Below are positions 11,545-24,688 of a stretch of 64,000 nucleotides of DNA, in pieces. Position 1 is the first letter of the stretch. Every line of letters begins with the position of its first letter. The stretch is from Spinacia oleracea (lineage: Eukaryota > Streptophyta > Magnoliopsida > Caryophyllales > Amaranthaceae), in assembly GCF_020520425.1 (NCBI RefSeq), contig NC_079487.1, positions 129,664,385 through 129,728,384 on the forward strand, given 5' to 3'. The notes under the pieces are model-generated. The model was not told the origin of the DNA, made no database searches, and was given only the letters and a program-made list of their open reading frames with translations. Position numbers and translations under genes: made by a program.

Positions 11545-13120
11545 CTATCCCTCAATTATTTTGATGGCTATTTTTTCTGTAGAAAAACTTTACGAATAAT
11601 ATTTTCTATACAACATAATTTTGCTTTTAATATAGTTCGCACACATCGCGTGTATATAAGACTACTACTTGAATAAGTCAACCATTATACCCATCAAGGT
11701 CTTGCACCTTAAGTACAAAGTACTCTCCAAACTAGCATATCTCTCAAGAGTCAAATAACCCTAGGTAGGTGCCCCTCCTATGTATCATTCCTAACTTTTA
11801 AACAAATCACTTTTTATGTTGTCCGCTAATAGGAGGTGGGATAGTGACGTGACACTAATTAGTTAATTAATGAGTTTTCCCCTTTTATCTTAAAAATAAG
11901 CTACTTGGGCCTATTTTTCAAGGCAAAAGAATAATAATCATAAATCCTTTTATTTTTATTTTATTTTCCATGTTTTATTGTTTAAGGTGCTTTTTGGTTC
12001 GTGTTTTTTAAGGCTTCATAAAGTGAGTCAAGAATGAGTCTTAAAGATCTCGTAAAAAATCGCTTCGAAAAAAGCGCTGAAAAGTCGTTTAAAATGGAGT
12101 GTTATAATAGACTTGACCGATTCAAATCATATTCTAACAATCTATTTGATCAATGGTTGCATTGACTAGATTGACTATACTCTAGCATAGGTTGATAGCA
12201 AATATTTATGAGGAAACCAGGCTTATATTTGGAAAATGGGGTGAACATACAAATATATAGTAATACTATTGTTTTTTACTAAGATAAATAACTGTAGTAA
12301 ATTGGTACCTATCACACGATAGTCAACCCAGTTATGCGTCTAAAAGTTTGAAAGTATGGGGAAGATAAGAGAGTCCAACTCCCAAGAAAAACTCCACCAA
12401 TTGAGCTTGCTTGATAGATATTACTATCCCTATATACATAATTATACTCCTAATTACTTAATTAGACCTAATTATTGGATAAAGTAGCACGATGAATTTA
12501 GGGTTAGGGTTAAGTTAATAGCGCTCTTATTGAACAAGATCGATATAGAGTCAAACTTATAGCCCAATAATTTTGAAACAGTTTTGATATAAATAATTTA
12601 TGTGTATAATTTCATATTACTTGTATTTATAAACAACTTTTTCTTCATTTTTCCTTACTCATTTATTACCCCGTCCACTGTTGATACACAATCCACTACA
12701 ACATATCCATTATTGACTCGTTAAAAATGATCCTATATAAACCTATCCGTTTTAATCTGTATCGATCAGACCTCAATCTATCCAATAACTCGATCTAATT
12801 GGAAAAATAAATAAGGAAGAAAGTGACCGAGTGAATATCGTAAAATTTTCTTACCATTTTTTAAAACAACATCGACAATTCGACATTGGAAACTACCACA
12901 AGTCTACGACACACCCGTAAATCCGTAATCACGTATCAGTGTATCACAATTTCATTTCCGGTTATTCGTATTTTCGTTTCTCCAACTTCTTTCTTCATTT
13001 CTTTAAAATCTGTTTCGGTCTTGTTCACATTTTCTGGGTCAGAACTTTTAGTCTTCTCTCCTGCATCCTGGAATCATCTCGAAGCTCTCTATATACAGAA
13101 ACTGAAGAAGAGAGACTAAG
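11545..13120. other. Upstream region and 5' UTR of the CHIP-like gene
   Basis: No gene is visible before the ATG at 13121. A telobox-like motif, TTTAGGGTTAGGGTTA, lies at 12497-12512; teloboxes occur in promoters of plant housekeeping and translation genes, but its role here is unknown. The last 250 bp are pyrimidine-rich and probably contain the leader. Confidence 0.45.
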
Positions 13121-16100
13121 ATGTCACCAGCGGCGGCCTTGTCTGCGGTGGCCAAACAGGCGGAGCTACTGCGACAAGACGGCAATAACTGCTTCAAGAA
13201 ATCCAGGTTTGGAGCTGCCATTGATGCTTACACTGAGGTATTTCTCTCATTTTCCCTCTTTTGATTTTTCATTTCTTATTGTTGATTTTTTTTATAAACA
13301 AGATCATGTTTTACGTTCATTGAACACCAAAATTGAAAAATCAAAGCGATATTTTTTCGGTTGGAACATTTTGATTGATGAATTTGGTGGGAATTTTGTA
13401 GGCGATCGCTTTATGCCCTAATATCCCGATTTATTGGACCAATCGTGCACTATGCCATATGAAAAAAGAGTATGTATCTGTTAAAATTCATTAATTTTTG
13501 GTGATTTTATCGTCCATTTTCGTTTTTGTTTTGATTGCAGTTTTCCTTTTATTCTTGTAGTAATTGGGAAAGAGTTGAAGAAGATTGTCGAAAAGCAATA
13601 CTACTTGCCAATGGCTCTGTCAAGGTTGTTAAATGGTTTTTCAGTAATTAGCTTCTTTTCTTCATTTTTCATGGCTGGCTTGCAGTTTGTGGTAATTTTG
13701 TCTCGGAATTCTGTTTCCGGAAAATGAGATAGTGTTCTCAAGACTCGAACTTTACTTGCCTTGGTTATGACTTTGTGACATTGCACCAAGAAAGAAGTTA
13801 GGAAATATTCTGTTTCTTCTTGGAATGTTAAACGAGTCACTTGTCTTGGTAGGATTTTGGAACACAACTAGAATTTATTCATCGTTGATGTGTTGGTTAG
13901 GAAATCAGCTGAACTCTCGTGGGGGGAAGTGGATGGAAGTTGTTTTTCTAAAGAAGCTTGGGGTGTATGATCTATATTCTTATTGTATTTCTGTATTGTT
14001 TATGGTCAAGTGTTACTTTGGTAAACTCGAGTCATTTTAAGGAGTGATTGTGATTAGGAATTGAGTAACAAGAAATATATTTTTAGTTACTCACCTCTTT
14101 TCAAAACAAAAAGCAACAAGGAAAGTGAGATTTATACATAGTATGGATTAGCTGCCAAGAGACATTTTGATTGGACCTTTAAGTTTTAGGATTCATTGCC
14201 CAAGCGGTTTGAGCTAACACTCACAACTTGAGGTGAACAAAAAAAGACGCTTTCCCCTGCATGTCACCTAGCCAACTAGCAGCCTCATCTCTAAAATGAA
14301 CAATATTAGCAACTTTTAGGCTAAGTTTTATGGTGAGATTGTGATATTCCTTTCTTCCCACTTAGGCAAATACTTTTGGCAAGAAGTGTTCTGCATATTT
14401 GGAAGTATTCTATATTTTGCGTGGTAACAACGTAGTGAAGCATTTCATCCCAACAGAAAGAAGCAATGGGCTGTAACCACTATAACAGAACTTTCCACAC
14501 AGCTGCAGAAAAGAAATATTTCTAAAAAATCTTCAAATGTGCAGCACTCCCTGGGAATTTCCTTACAAAGTTCTGTCTAAACTATCTTGGGTACCAAAAT
14601 TTTGCATCCTGCTTTTGATTGGCAATCTATCTTGCACCGAAAGCCAAAGAATTAAATAAACAAATTAGCTGTTTCTCCTAGGAGAACCTTGTCCTCTTGC
14701 TGTTCTCCCCTTTGTGAGTTTTTAATGAAAATGTTATTCTTATGTAAAAGAAAGATGGAGTTTAGAGAGGTCACCGTCGAAGGCAAGTAAATTATTTGAA
14801 CAAGATGAGCTGGTAGCTCCTAGACAAGAAAGCACTGTGCTGTATTTGGGAGTTACTTTTTGTAATGCGCTGCAACAATTAGTTAAAGATGTTCTGTGCT
14901 TGTAGTGAGAGGCTCATAGATGATGCAAATGACTTTCCCATAGGTTGCCCTATATACTCCAAACTATTGCTGTTGGTGACACAGAGATGGATGGGTTAAC
15001 GCCTTAAATTGTTGAATGCTTTCTTTGGGTTGTTCGCTTTCCTCCACTACACTAGACAAGATATTACTCTTATAAGGGGGTTCCAGTAGTTGGATGCTTT
15101 TGAAAGTCCTTTGAGAGGAAAGGGAAGAGAATGGAGTCAAGCGTAATATTTTGTTGGGTTTATGGAGTCCCTTTTGATTAGAAAGCAAAGGGAGTATAAT
15201 TAGTTTATGTTTACAGTGTCAGTATAACTTTCTAAATCCCTTGCCTCAAAAGACTGAACTTATTCTCTTCTTTATGCTGAAGGGAGGATTTGTCCTGTGT
15301 TAAACAATCATCAAGTCATGTAGCTATTTCCTTTCGTTCTTTGGTGTTCCCCATGCTCTTTTATGGACATGTTATGCAGGATAGAAAGTAGGAAACAGCT
15401 CATTAGATACATGGTAGGACATCTATGAGAACACTAGATCATGGAGTCAACACTTTCAACAATAAAGGGTTTTGCTTGGATGAGGAGGGTAAGAGAAAGA
15501 AAGCATGCATTTTGGTATTTTATTCTATTATTATTACTGCAATTATAGTCTGCTACGATTTACAAGAAACTTGAACATTCCATACGTGAATGTTGTATGT
15601 TATATGGGTTGAGAACTAAGGCGTTAATACCAGGCTTCCTTACTAAGAGGTTATCTTCCGAGGGTTAAAAAACCAAGGGTTCGGGGTTCCACTAGCAGAT
15701 TTAAGATACATCTAAATTCTTGAATCTCTTTGTGTATGTCTGTAAGCTGGAGGTAGACAGGAGAGCCTAAGTCAGGTCCCCTGTCCTCCTGAGGAGATCC
15801 TGCTGAGTGCTTGGTTGGATGCATTTTTTGTTCTTTGTGCCTAGACTTTCGTTGGCTTCAGCATTTTGTCAATAAGCTGGAGGCAGAAAGGAGTCACAGG
15901 AGAGCCTGAAATCCGAAACCCTCCCCTTTCTGAGGAGATCAACCTGTTGAATGCTTTTAGATTTTTAGTGTTTTCCATTCAGATTTAGCTGTTCTTTCTG
16001 CCTAGAGTTCGTCTGCCTTCAGCATTGTTAGGTAGGTTTTGTTCTGCTCATTATTTCAAAATAACTTGAAGGGTGGGGAGCTGAAAATAGAGAGCCAGTA

Positions 16101-19100
16101 ATAGATTGGCACTCATTTGGAAGGGACACATTCCATAACGTTGAAGATTGTGCATAATGAGTTCTATCTAACTGGAATATTATGGTAGGCCTTGTGGGAT
16201 TTGGAAAATGAGAGCATTTTTTAATCATTGGTAGATGGGATTGTGAGGGTGTAACGTGTAATTGTGTATTTTGAGTTTAAAAATGGTCACCCTATATACA
16301 GTATTATCAAGTAGTGGACACAGTATGGGAATATGTATCTCAGTGAGAAAATTAGTTGTGGGGCATTATGCATTATTAGTATGCTTTTCATGGGAGTTTG
16401 TTTTTCCTCCTTTGATAAACAAGGACTTGAATGTACTAACAGTAACTGTTCAGTTCAGTGACCCATAACACGGGTTAATCTGCCTTACAGCTTTTCGGGT
16501 TGAGCATCTCGAAATTCGGGGCATGTCCAACCACATAGTTTTAAAGTACAACTAAGCTTGTCTGACTTGTGGAGCAACCTTAAGTGTTGCCTAGGAGTTC
16601 TGGCATGATCAAGTCACAAATTGCTATGAGAAGTATTGAAATAAAGGAATTTCTTTCAGAACTAAGATTTGAGTGGGAAATTTTAAGATTTATAAATAGA
16701 AGAAGAATGGACAATGCGGTTCTCGTTTAGTTGGGGATGGCTAGTAGAACAACTTCCTTTATGCTGTCCATAGAGGTGGCTTGATGTCCCAGACTCCCAG
16801 CTATCTTCTTTGGTAGTGCTACAGATTTCAATATTGAAATTCACATGAAGCTTTGTTTTCTCTTCTATTTTTTGACTCAACTCTTGCCTTTTGTCTTGAT
16901 TAAACTTATTTGACCTATTTTCTGTTCCCCTTTCTATTTTCTTTGCACCAGTCATTGGTGTGGCACACTTACCACTAATAATTTATAGTTAGAACAAGAT
17001 TGTTTTTAACATTTAATTATTCCAGCGCCTCTATCTTTCTGGGATAAGGGGGTTGCGGTGTATTTCTAATGTCAAATGGATTACATATACTCCCTCCGTT
17101 CCTAAATAAGTGTCACATTTGGGCTCCGGCGCGGTAATTAATAAAATTGTAAAGTGTGTAAGAGTTAATGATTGGGAATGTTTTTTTTTGGGAAAAGGAT
17201 AAAGTAGATAATTGTTTAATTGAATAAAGTACAAAAAAAAAGTGGATGTGGGGATTGAAAAGTGGAAAAGTGTAGAATGTGTAAGTAAAAATAACGGATT
17301 TTTCATGAAATACCCCCGAATTTTGGCGTAATTCACCAAATGCCCCTCGACTTTCAGAAATTCATAAGATACCCTTATTCCAATACTTAATGTACCAAAT
17401 ACCCCTATGACGTCATCAACCCTAATTAATCCACTTAACCCACCCATTAACCCATTTTTCCCTTAATTACTTTTTCTTTTCTCTCACCCCTTTCCTTCTT
17501 CCTTTCCCATTAACCCACTGTAATACGATTTCACCGGCAGCCACCCCCATTTTCTCTCTCCTCGCCTTCCTCTTCCTCTCCTCCGCCGCCGCCGTAAAAG
17601 TCTCCCCATACACCTTCGGCTCGACCACCACCATTAATTATAAACACAAACAACTGTCTGATTTCCGGTAGTTCTCATATTTTCCGGCTTCTCTAATCAA
17701 TTTTTCCGGTAAAAATCAATCAATTTTTTGGGCAAAAATCAACCAATTTTTTGTGCGAATTAGAAATTGAAATTCCGGAAACTCGGAATTGCCTATGTCG
17801 GAGACTCGGATCTTGGAATTGTGGATTAAAGATGAATTTGGGAAGATCAATAAAAAATACGAGTAGTTTATGCCTGAAAATTAGAGATTTTGGTAAGAAA
17901 TCATATACTGAAGATGTAATTGCGAAAAATCTACAGTTGTGTGTCGAGATCCCTTTGCTGTACGTAATTGCTATGTTGTTCGTTTTTTCTACCTGGAATT
18001 CAGGAGTTTGGATTTTTTTTATTATTATTTTGATTAATTTTGTGCAATCAATTGATTGAATTTCTGGGGAATTTGCGGAATAGGATGTGGATGTAATTGT
18101 GGGAGGAGAGAGAGTTGATAATTGACATAGACTTGAGGTCAGAATTCGAGGTTGCAAGATCAACAAAGACCTACAAATCAATCCTTTTGTATTCTCTATG
18201 AAGCAGCAAATCAAAGCCTTAAGAAGAAGGGTATGCACATCCCTCCCTGGAGAAAAGCTGATAATTATGTTCAATCCAATTGGCTCTCCCCACCTACCCG
18301 AATCTCCACCACCACAACTGCCATTGTTACCGCCACTCCACCACTGAGCCCACTCTCCCCAATGACCTTTATAACCAACTCCGACGGGCCGAGCCCATTT
18401 CTTAAAATCTATGTTGGAAACTCGGAATTTGGAATTTTGGATTAGAGATGAAGGGGAAAGGTCTGTAGGAAGGGAAGGGGTTAATTAATTAGGGAAGGAG
18501 GTAAGAGGAGATATGGTGTTGTTATTGTAGTTTGGTAGCGGAGCAGCTGGCGGCAGACATGGGTGAAAAAGGAGATATGGTGGTGTTATTGTTGGATATG
18601 ATATCTTGATTTCTGGGTGGATTAGTGGGTTAATGGGTGGGTTAATTTGGTTTGTTAATGGGTGGGTTGATTATGGGTGTTAATTAGAGATTAGTTGGGT
18701 TAATGAGACGATAATGGGTTGATTATAGGTTTGATGACGTCATTAAATATATTTGGTGGATTAAGTTTTGAAATAAGGGTATTAAGTACATTTAGTATTG
18801 GAATAGGGGTATTTTATGAATTTCTGAAAGTCGAGGGGCATTTGGTGAATTACGGCAAAATTCGGGGGTATTTCATGAAAAATCCGTAAAAATAATCATG
18901 ATTTATAAAAAAGTGAGAAAAGTGTATGGAAAAGTGTGAAAAGTGTATGGAAAAGTGGGAAAAGTATATGTTCAAAAATAGAAATGTGACACTTATAAGG
19001 GAACGCCAAAAAAGGAGATGTGACACTTATTTAGAAACGGAGGGAGTACCATTTATGACTAACAAATATAATCTTAAAGTTGAATAAACTGTCTACTAAA

Positions 19101-22100
19101 GAAAAACCAATTATACTTGTTTTTTTGTGGATAGGGTCTTATGTAACCATTCCGGTGCTACAAATCTATTTCAATAGCTATCCATGTAAATTTGATTTAA
19201 GTTATCGATATAGAAAACAAGGTTCATCAATGGGCAAAGACATGGATAGCCTCATTTCATGTATACGGTAAATATATTTTTGTTAGTAGAACTGTCTAAG
19301 ACAAAGGGTTTGCAGGTTGATTGATTACGAATCATTTGAAACATCCTCACCCCCCACCCCACATCCCTTTCTACTCATCCGGAAAAGGGTTAAGATTCAA
19401 ATAAAAAAATTATGCGTTGGCTTGTCTAGACCCAAGATAGCTGAAGCAGGTGGCTGAGTCACTGAGAACACATTGATTAATTCTTGGCACTTCCCACTGG
19501 AAGCCCCTAGCATGTTGCTTTTTATTTCTCATATTCATCCTTCCTTCTACAGTCAAGGGCTTTGCCATTTAAACCCTTAAAGATCGGTGGATTGTGACTT
19601 GTTGCACCACTCGTGAATATTTATCCTTAGGCATGGATAGATCATGTAGCTGGAGATAGAGATATGGACTTCTGTTGTTTAATATATGTTTTACGTTTTT
19701 ATCAGAGATTTTTTTTGAGGGGTTTTATCAGAGACATTGTTGAGCTTTTTCGTTGATTTTATTTATCATTTATCGTCATCTTTTTTTCAATAACAGGCAC
19801 ATTATATGTTGGGTCTTGCGTTGCTACAGAGAACAGAGTATAAGGAAGGAGTGAAAGAACTGGAGAAGGTATGTTATTGGCTTTTCTTAAATGATGTGTA
19901 TATGGTTTAACTCTATGATAGTTACTTGTCGGTCAACTGTTCTTCCTTTCTACCCCTTCCCTTATAATCTCATTACTTACCATCAGTTGAAGGCCTTGAA
20001 GCGCCTTTTACCTATTCAACTCCAGGCCTACAGACTTTGATCGTTTGTTGCTTCACATCTCAGATTTGTTATCTTTGTATGAGCGGTATATGAAATATAA
20101 AAAATAAGGAGCAACACAGGTGACAAGTGCAACTGTAAATACCATTCCGATAGTGTTGTTTACAAAGTGGGAAGACATTTTCATGTTTTATTCGTAAGCT
20201 GCTCAGCTTTTAAACTAATTGGTTCTTTGGGATTAATCTTATTTTCACATGTTCCCGGGAATGAACTTAGTCTAGCTTTTGCCCTCTCTGCAATTTTGCA
20301 TGACCGCTCTGCTCAATGTGCTCTTGGCTCTAACTGGAATTTGAAATTATTATATGAAATGCTCCCTTCGTATGTTTTTAGGGGTCGCAACTACTACTTC
20401 AAGCCGTATTTTTTTAGGAGTCACAATTCCATTTTTGGTAACTTTTACACCCACTCCCTAATTGGTTATTACTTTTTATTTCTATAACCCCCCTGAAATC
20501 ATAAATAATTCTATTTTTGGTAACTTTTACACCCTCTTGTTTTTTTTATATATTTCTTTATTGTCAACTACCCCACTTGCATCATTATTATATCAAATTC
20601 AACTATGTTTCCTTTGTGCCGGTCAACATGTGACTCCTAAAAAAATACGGAGGGAGTATATGTTTATTTCAGATTTTTGAGAACATTACCCTATGTCCCT
20701 ATATATTCTTTTGAGGGTCTTCTGGTACATGTCACTCTTTCAAGGTTTGCTATTTGCACCTGAAAACGTTTAACTTATTGGCCCTTATGTAAACTTATTT
20801 TTTAGTTGTGACTTACACTTTTGAACCCTTGTGTGAATTTATTTGCACCTGTTATGAATTATTAGGACTTGTAAGACATGAAACTTATTGTTGTTAGGTC
20901 ACTTAGGTGAAAAATGAAAAGAATAGGGCCTTAGGGTTAGGTAACACTTGAAAGAAAAACCGTGCATATCTTCGACCTTTTCACAACGTGTGTGAGGTCT
21001 GTATTAGATTTGTACTGTGTAATGGTGGTTGTGGACTTGTTTTAGTGCTCATGTGATCACTGCAAGAGCAATTTTTCTAAGATGGTTTGATATGAAGGCT
21101 CTTTTTTTTCAAATTCTTTGGTAAAGATTTTTTGGGATCTTCCTATTGATGTTGGGGGTCGTAAGACTTCTACCTGGTTATTGGGCGAGTTGGGTAAAAA
21201 GGGTCGTTCTTATGATGCGGTTTTTGTCAAGTTTGGACACGAGTCAATATCAGGTCAATAGTGAGAGGGCTAATAAACGAGCAAGAAAACGAAGAGGAGG
21301 GAGATAAAAGTTAGTACATTTGAATATGTAACTATACATTTAATTATTTTGACCTTGTCTATATTTTCTTTTACAAATTATAGGGCTATCACTTTAACCC
21401 TGTAATGAACTAATGACCCTTTCTAACAAAGAACATGTCCATTACCTTAATCCTAACCCTATACTCATTGAATTACACTGTCCAATAACCACTCTAGCTA
21501 CTAGGTCTTCAAAGATGTAATCCATTGTCTAATTGATTACTTGTACAGGTCAAGTATCTGTGCTAAGCTGTTTTGAACTTTTGAAGTATTTAATAGTTCT
21601 AGGATGTTTGTATAATTGTCTCTATAAATCAGTAACAATGATTACATGAATGTTTAATGGTTTGGAGTTCCTTTTAAGTGTGTCCTTTGGGATGCTCTAT
21701 GTGTTCCTTTTACTGTTGAGATTTGATGCCATGTTTCCTCTCAGTTTTGGTCAATAGTTTGGTGTCGATATGAAGAGCAAGGAATGATTTGGTAGTATTG
21801 TCATTCTTGGAAGGACAATCTTTATGTGGTTCTGCTGTTCTGTTTTTATCAGCTTTTTATGTATTGAGCATTTGGATTTTGGACTTATATATATGTGGTT
21901 ATGACTTCAAGATTGTTCTTGTGGCAAGTTTGGGTACATAAAGCAGGGAAGGTTTGGGTAATAACTATATAACATAAAATCACTACTCTCGGTAGGGCTG
22001 TTTTCATATGCTATTGTATACTTAATTTTTATTGGACATTGGCTGTGTTCTTGTGTTCAACAAAATTGGAGGCTTCTATTGTATACTTAATTTTTATTGG

Positions 22101-23820
22101 ACATTGGCTGTGTTCTTGCTTTCAACGAAATTGGAGGCTTCTATTATGTGTCCAGAATGGAAACAATTACGAATTTATGATGATGATATCAAAATGGTTT
22201 TTGGAAGTTACAGATCCTGTGAGGTCGTCTCATGGTGGATATGGTAAATAGGTACTGTAAGTTGCTGAGGTAGACACGTGTCTTGGTCTTTATTCTGTGG
22301 AAGAAAATTTTGTGCATCATTAGTTGGATAATATTTACAACTTCAAATGTGGAGTTAAGGACAAAAGGATGTTGTAGCAGATTAAGTCCTTGTGCAAAAA
22401 GTACTTGCTTTCATTTTGGGACTGTAAGTTTGCATAACTGTTGGTTGCTCGACTTGCAGTAGTTGTTAGTTTCTATTCATTCAAGCGGTTCTCAACAGTT
22501 AAGAATCACTTCTTTACCAAAAGTGTGTTTTACACCTTTATCCCCTTTTATTCTTGGGGAGGGATGTCTTGGAGGAGCTTTCAGTCTATCAGATTGTCAA
22601 GGTGAATGTAAGTACCCAACTTCCCAAGGTATACAACCACTTTGAAAGTTTGGGTATATGGTCGTATGACAGGATGTATCCTGCTCCTGGTGTCATTAGG
22701 GGTGGCTGTAGCGAGAATTGGAGGTTTTAGATTGTGCTGTGTGGTTGAGTAATTTGTTCAGGAACTTGTGGATCCCAATAATTCTTAGAACAGGTATTGA
22801 CTCTGTAGTTGTCGGTGCTGTATGATTGTTGACAACAGTTGATCATTCTATTTGCTGCATGACTTACAGGTCCTGATGATTTTTTCTGCGATTCTCTTTT
22901 CCTGTTAATTGTGTTTATGATATGATTCATATGAATAAAGTTATCAAACTTTACGTGCTATTGACTTAGTATTCTGTAACTTCACTGAAAATACTGAGTA
23001 TTCTGGACGTTCAGGCTTTAGATCTAGGAAGAGGTGCAAATCCAAAGGGATATATGGTAGAGGAGATCTGGCAGGAGCTCGCAAAAGCAAGATATTTATT
23101 GTGGGAACAGGAATCTAGCCACCGTTCATGGGAATTGCAGACGTTGAAGTATGCAATGTTTTAAATTAGCTTTTTCTGATCACTTCTTTTATGTATCATA
23201 ATTTATATTGAAGTTCACTTTGGTTTCCATTTTGTATATCACTCAGAGAAGCATGTGATGAGGCTCTTAAGGAGCAACATATAATGGATTCTTCCAAGTT
23301 GGAAGGATTTATTAACGAAGCTGATGTTGGCCTTATGAATCAGTTAAAGGCGCTGGAAGGTGTTTTTAGGAAAGCTGCTGAACAGGACATCCCCTCTGAG
23401 GTACTTAAACACTTGTATGGCAGTTTTTTTAGATGTCTTTGAGTACTTCCTTCGGCGGTTTTTAGTGCACAAAACACTAATCATGTTTTTTCAGGTGCCT
23501 GATTACTTATGCTGTAGAATCACACTTGACATATTCCGCGATCCTGTCATTACACCGAGTGGAGTCACTTATGAGAGAGGCGTTCTCCTTGACCATCTTG
23601 AGAAGGTTCAGTTCGTTTCTTTTATGGGGGTTAAATTTGTTTTTTTATTGCATACATATATTGTCATGATGTTGACATTCAATGGATCTCTTAGGTGGGC
23701 AAGTTTGATCCAATCACGCGTGAACCACTTGATGAATCCCAGTTGATACCAAATTTCGCCATTAAAGAAGCAGTTCAGGCATATCTAGATGATCATGGGT
23801 GGGCTTATAGGACAGATTAG
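13121..23820 (+). CDS. CHIP: CHIP-type E3 ubiquitin ligase (TPR + U-box co-chaperone)
   Basis: The family binds the C-termini of Hsp70/Hsp90 through TPRs and ubiquitinates their clients in the cytosol. Coding exons: 13121-13237, 13402-13469, 13561-13624, 19797-19868, 23015-23148, 23247-23400, 23495-23605, 23695-23820; all GT-AG, 846 nt, 281 aa (Arabidopsis CHIP has 278). Residues about 10-115 are TPRs (DGNNCFKKSRFGAAIDAYTE, YWTNRALCHMKK, AHYMLGLALLQ). A helical linker follows (YMVEEIWQELAKARY). The U-box starts near residue 204 (VPDYLCCRITLDIFRDPV, ITPSGVTYERGVLLDHLEK) and the protein ends GWAYRTD. Introns 3 (6172 bp) and 4 (3146 bp) are swollen by transposons, yet exon phases and splice sites are intact. 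I see no truncation or missing key residue. Confidence 0.95.
13625..17089. other. 5' part of CHIP intron 3, mostly unique sequence
   Basis: About 3.5 kb of intron with no recognised gene or delimited transposon, apart from the degenerate duplication at 15742-16026. Short frames on both strands show no recognisable protein family. Confidence 0.5.
15742..16026. repeat. Degenerate tandem duplication in CHIP intron 3
   Basis: Two adjacent units, about 15742-15867 and 15873-16026, share TAAGCTGGAGG, GGAGAGCCT, TGAGGAGATC, GAATGCTTT-like and CTTCAGCATT blocks in the same order. They have diverged by small insertions. This suggests an old local duplication with no coding content. Confidence 0.6.
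17090..19046. mobile_element. Stowaway-type MITE in CHIP intron 3, interrupted by a Mutator-like element
   Basis: The ends CTCCCTCCGTTCCTAAATAA and TTATTTAGAAACGGAGGGAG are inverted repeats, with the TA dinucleotide outside each (17088-17089 and 19047-19048). Without the 1.6-kb insertion at 17295-18886 the MITE would be roughly 360 bp. The insertion split it, so the Stowaway element arrived first. Confidence 0.8.
17295..18886. mobile_element. Mutator-like element, 1592 bp, long TIRs and 9-bp TSD
   Basis: The ends CGGATTTTTCATGAAATA and TATTTCATGAAAAATCCG are inverted repeats that continue for about 130 bp (GTCGAGGGGCATTTGGTGAA in the right arm). The 9-bp duplication TAAAAATAA is at 17286-17294 and 18887-18895. 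No transposase is visible. The interior (17520-17640) is GC-richer, with CCGCCGCCGCC, and looks unlike its surroundings. It could be captured host sequence (Pack-MULE style), but I do not recognise a source gene. It is related to the element at 60481. Confidence 0.85.
19049..19796. other. 3' part of CHIP intron 3
   Basis: Ordinary AT-rich intron sequence ending in a T-rich tract and the acceptor TAACAG before the exon at 19797. No transposon end or coding region is visible. Confidence 0.5.
20361..20656. mobile_element. Stowaway-type MITE in CHIP intron 4
   Basis: It begins GCTCCCTTCGTATGTTTTTA and ends AAAAAAATACGGAGGGAG followed by TA. The segment CCATTTTTGGTAACTTTTAC and a similar copy 85 bp later form an internal direct duplication. 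The left TA is not clear. Confidence 0.65.
22021..22150. repeat. 65-bp tandem duplication in CHIP intron 4
   Basis: Two head-to-tail units start at 22021 and 22086, each beginning CTTAATTTTTATTGGACATT. They differ at only a few positions, so the duplication is fairly recent. It has no coding content. Confidence 0.85.
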
Positions 23821-24331
23821 AAGTGATTAACCCAACTTTTTGATTTCAATGTCACAAGGATCTGGTCTGAACCAAAAGTGACCCGAGCTCAGTGGCACGT
23901 GATCTTCCCATGCTGGTCTTATTACAAATCACATTTTACCGGTGCAATTCTTTGTACGTTTTAGTGTGATACTGTCATTGAAAGATCATATTTATCTTTT
24001 AAATTGTACAGTTATTGTGAGACATAGTTGAGGACTGGGGATTGTAAAGCTTGTAGTCTTGTATCCTGTACAGTCAGAAAACTTTTGTGACCCGAATTGG
24101 GAAAACATGAAATGAAAATTTTCCCTTGGGTGCAAAACCAAGAGTGAATGGCCTCTAATTCCTGTTTTGTTATTGAAAATTCCATTGTTATATACTGGAG
24201 TTGTTTGCTGGTTTAACAGAGAAATCTGATTTATAAAAATCCTGATCTACAAATTTACATTTTTGGCCAAAACTTGTATCTTTTATAGTTTACTCATGAA
24301 AAAAATTGCAGTGATTTTCTTCCAGTACCTG
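23821..24331. other. 3' UTR and downstream flank of CHIP
   Basis: Sequence after the stop codon, including an AT-rich stretch likely to hold polyadenylation signals (AAATGAAAATT near 24112). No other gene is seen. Confidence 0.5.
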
Positions 24332-24334
24332 TTA

Positions 24335-24685
24335 GGCTCCGTTTGGTATAACGTAAAATATTTTCTGAAAAATCGTTTTCCTCTATTTTCACTTTTACAT
24401 TGTTTGGTCTGCAAGGAGTGTAAAACTATTTTACTCATTTTCCTTTGGAGTAAAATCGCTCTCCCAATGATGGAAAACCATTTTCCCTTCAAAATGAAGG
24501 AACTTCTTTTTTCCTTATCTCTCTTGTACACTCTTCTCCCTACCTACGTACTTTCCCCTTCATTTTCCTTCCATTTCGTGAATTTTCTTACATGGAACCA
24601 AACAACGGAAAACTAATTTTGGAATTTTGTTTTTGATGAAAATCATTTTACACTGAAATTTTTTTACACTCAACCAAACAGAGCC
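24335..24685. mobile_element. Tourist-like MITE, 351 bp, TTA TSD
   Basis: The ends GGCTCCGTTTGGT and ACCAAACAGAGCC are inverted repeats, and TTA is present on both sides (24332-24334 and 24686-24688), as for PIF/Harbinger MITEs. The interior is rich in TTTTCC and its complement and encodes nothing recognisable. Confidence 0.75.
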
Positions 24686-24688
24686 TTA

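Noticed and set aside
12939-13421. A 160-codon frame spanning the CHIP first exon
   Set aside because: It is in a different frame from the CHIP coding exon, crosses its splice donor, and has no family similarity.
17720-18274. A 184-codon minus-strand frame and a 102-codon plus-strand frame
   Set aside because: Both are inside the Mutator-like element, overlap each other on opposite strands and show no recognisable family; captured sequence is possible but no gene can be supported.
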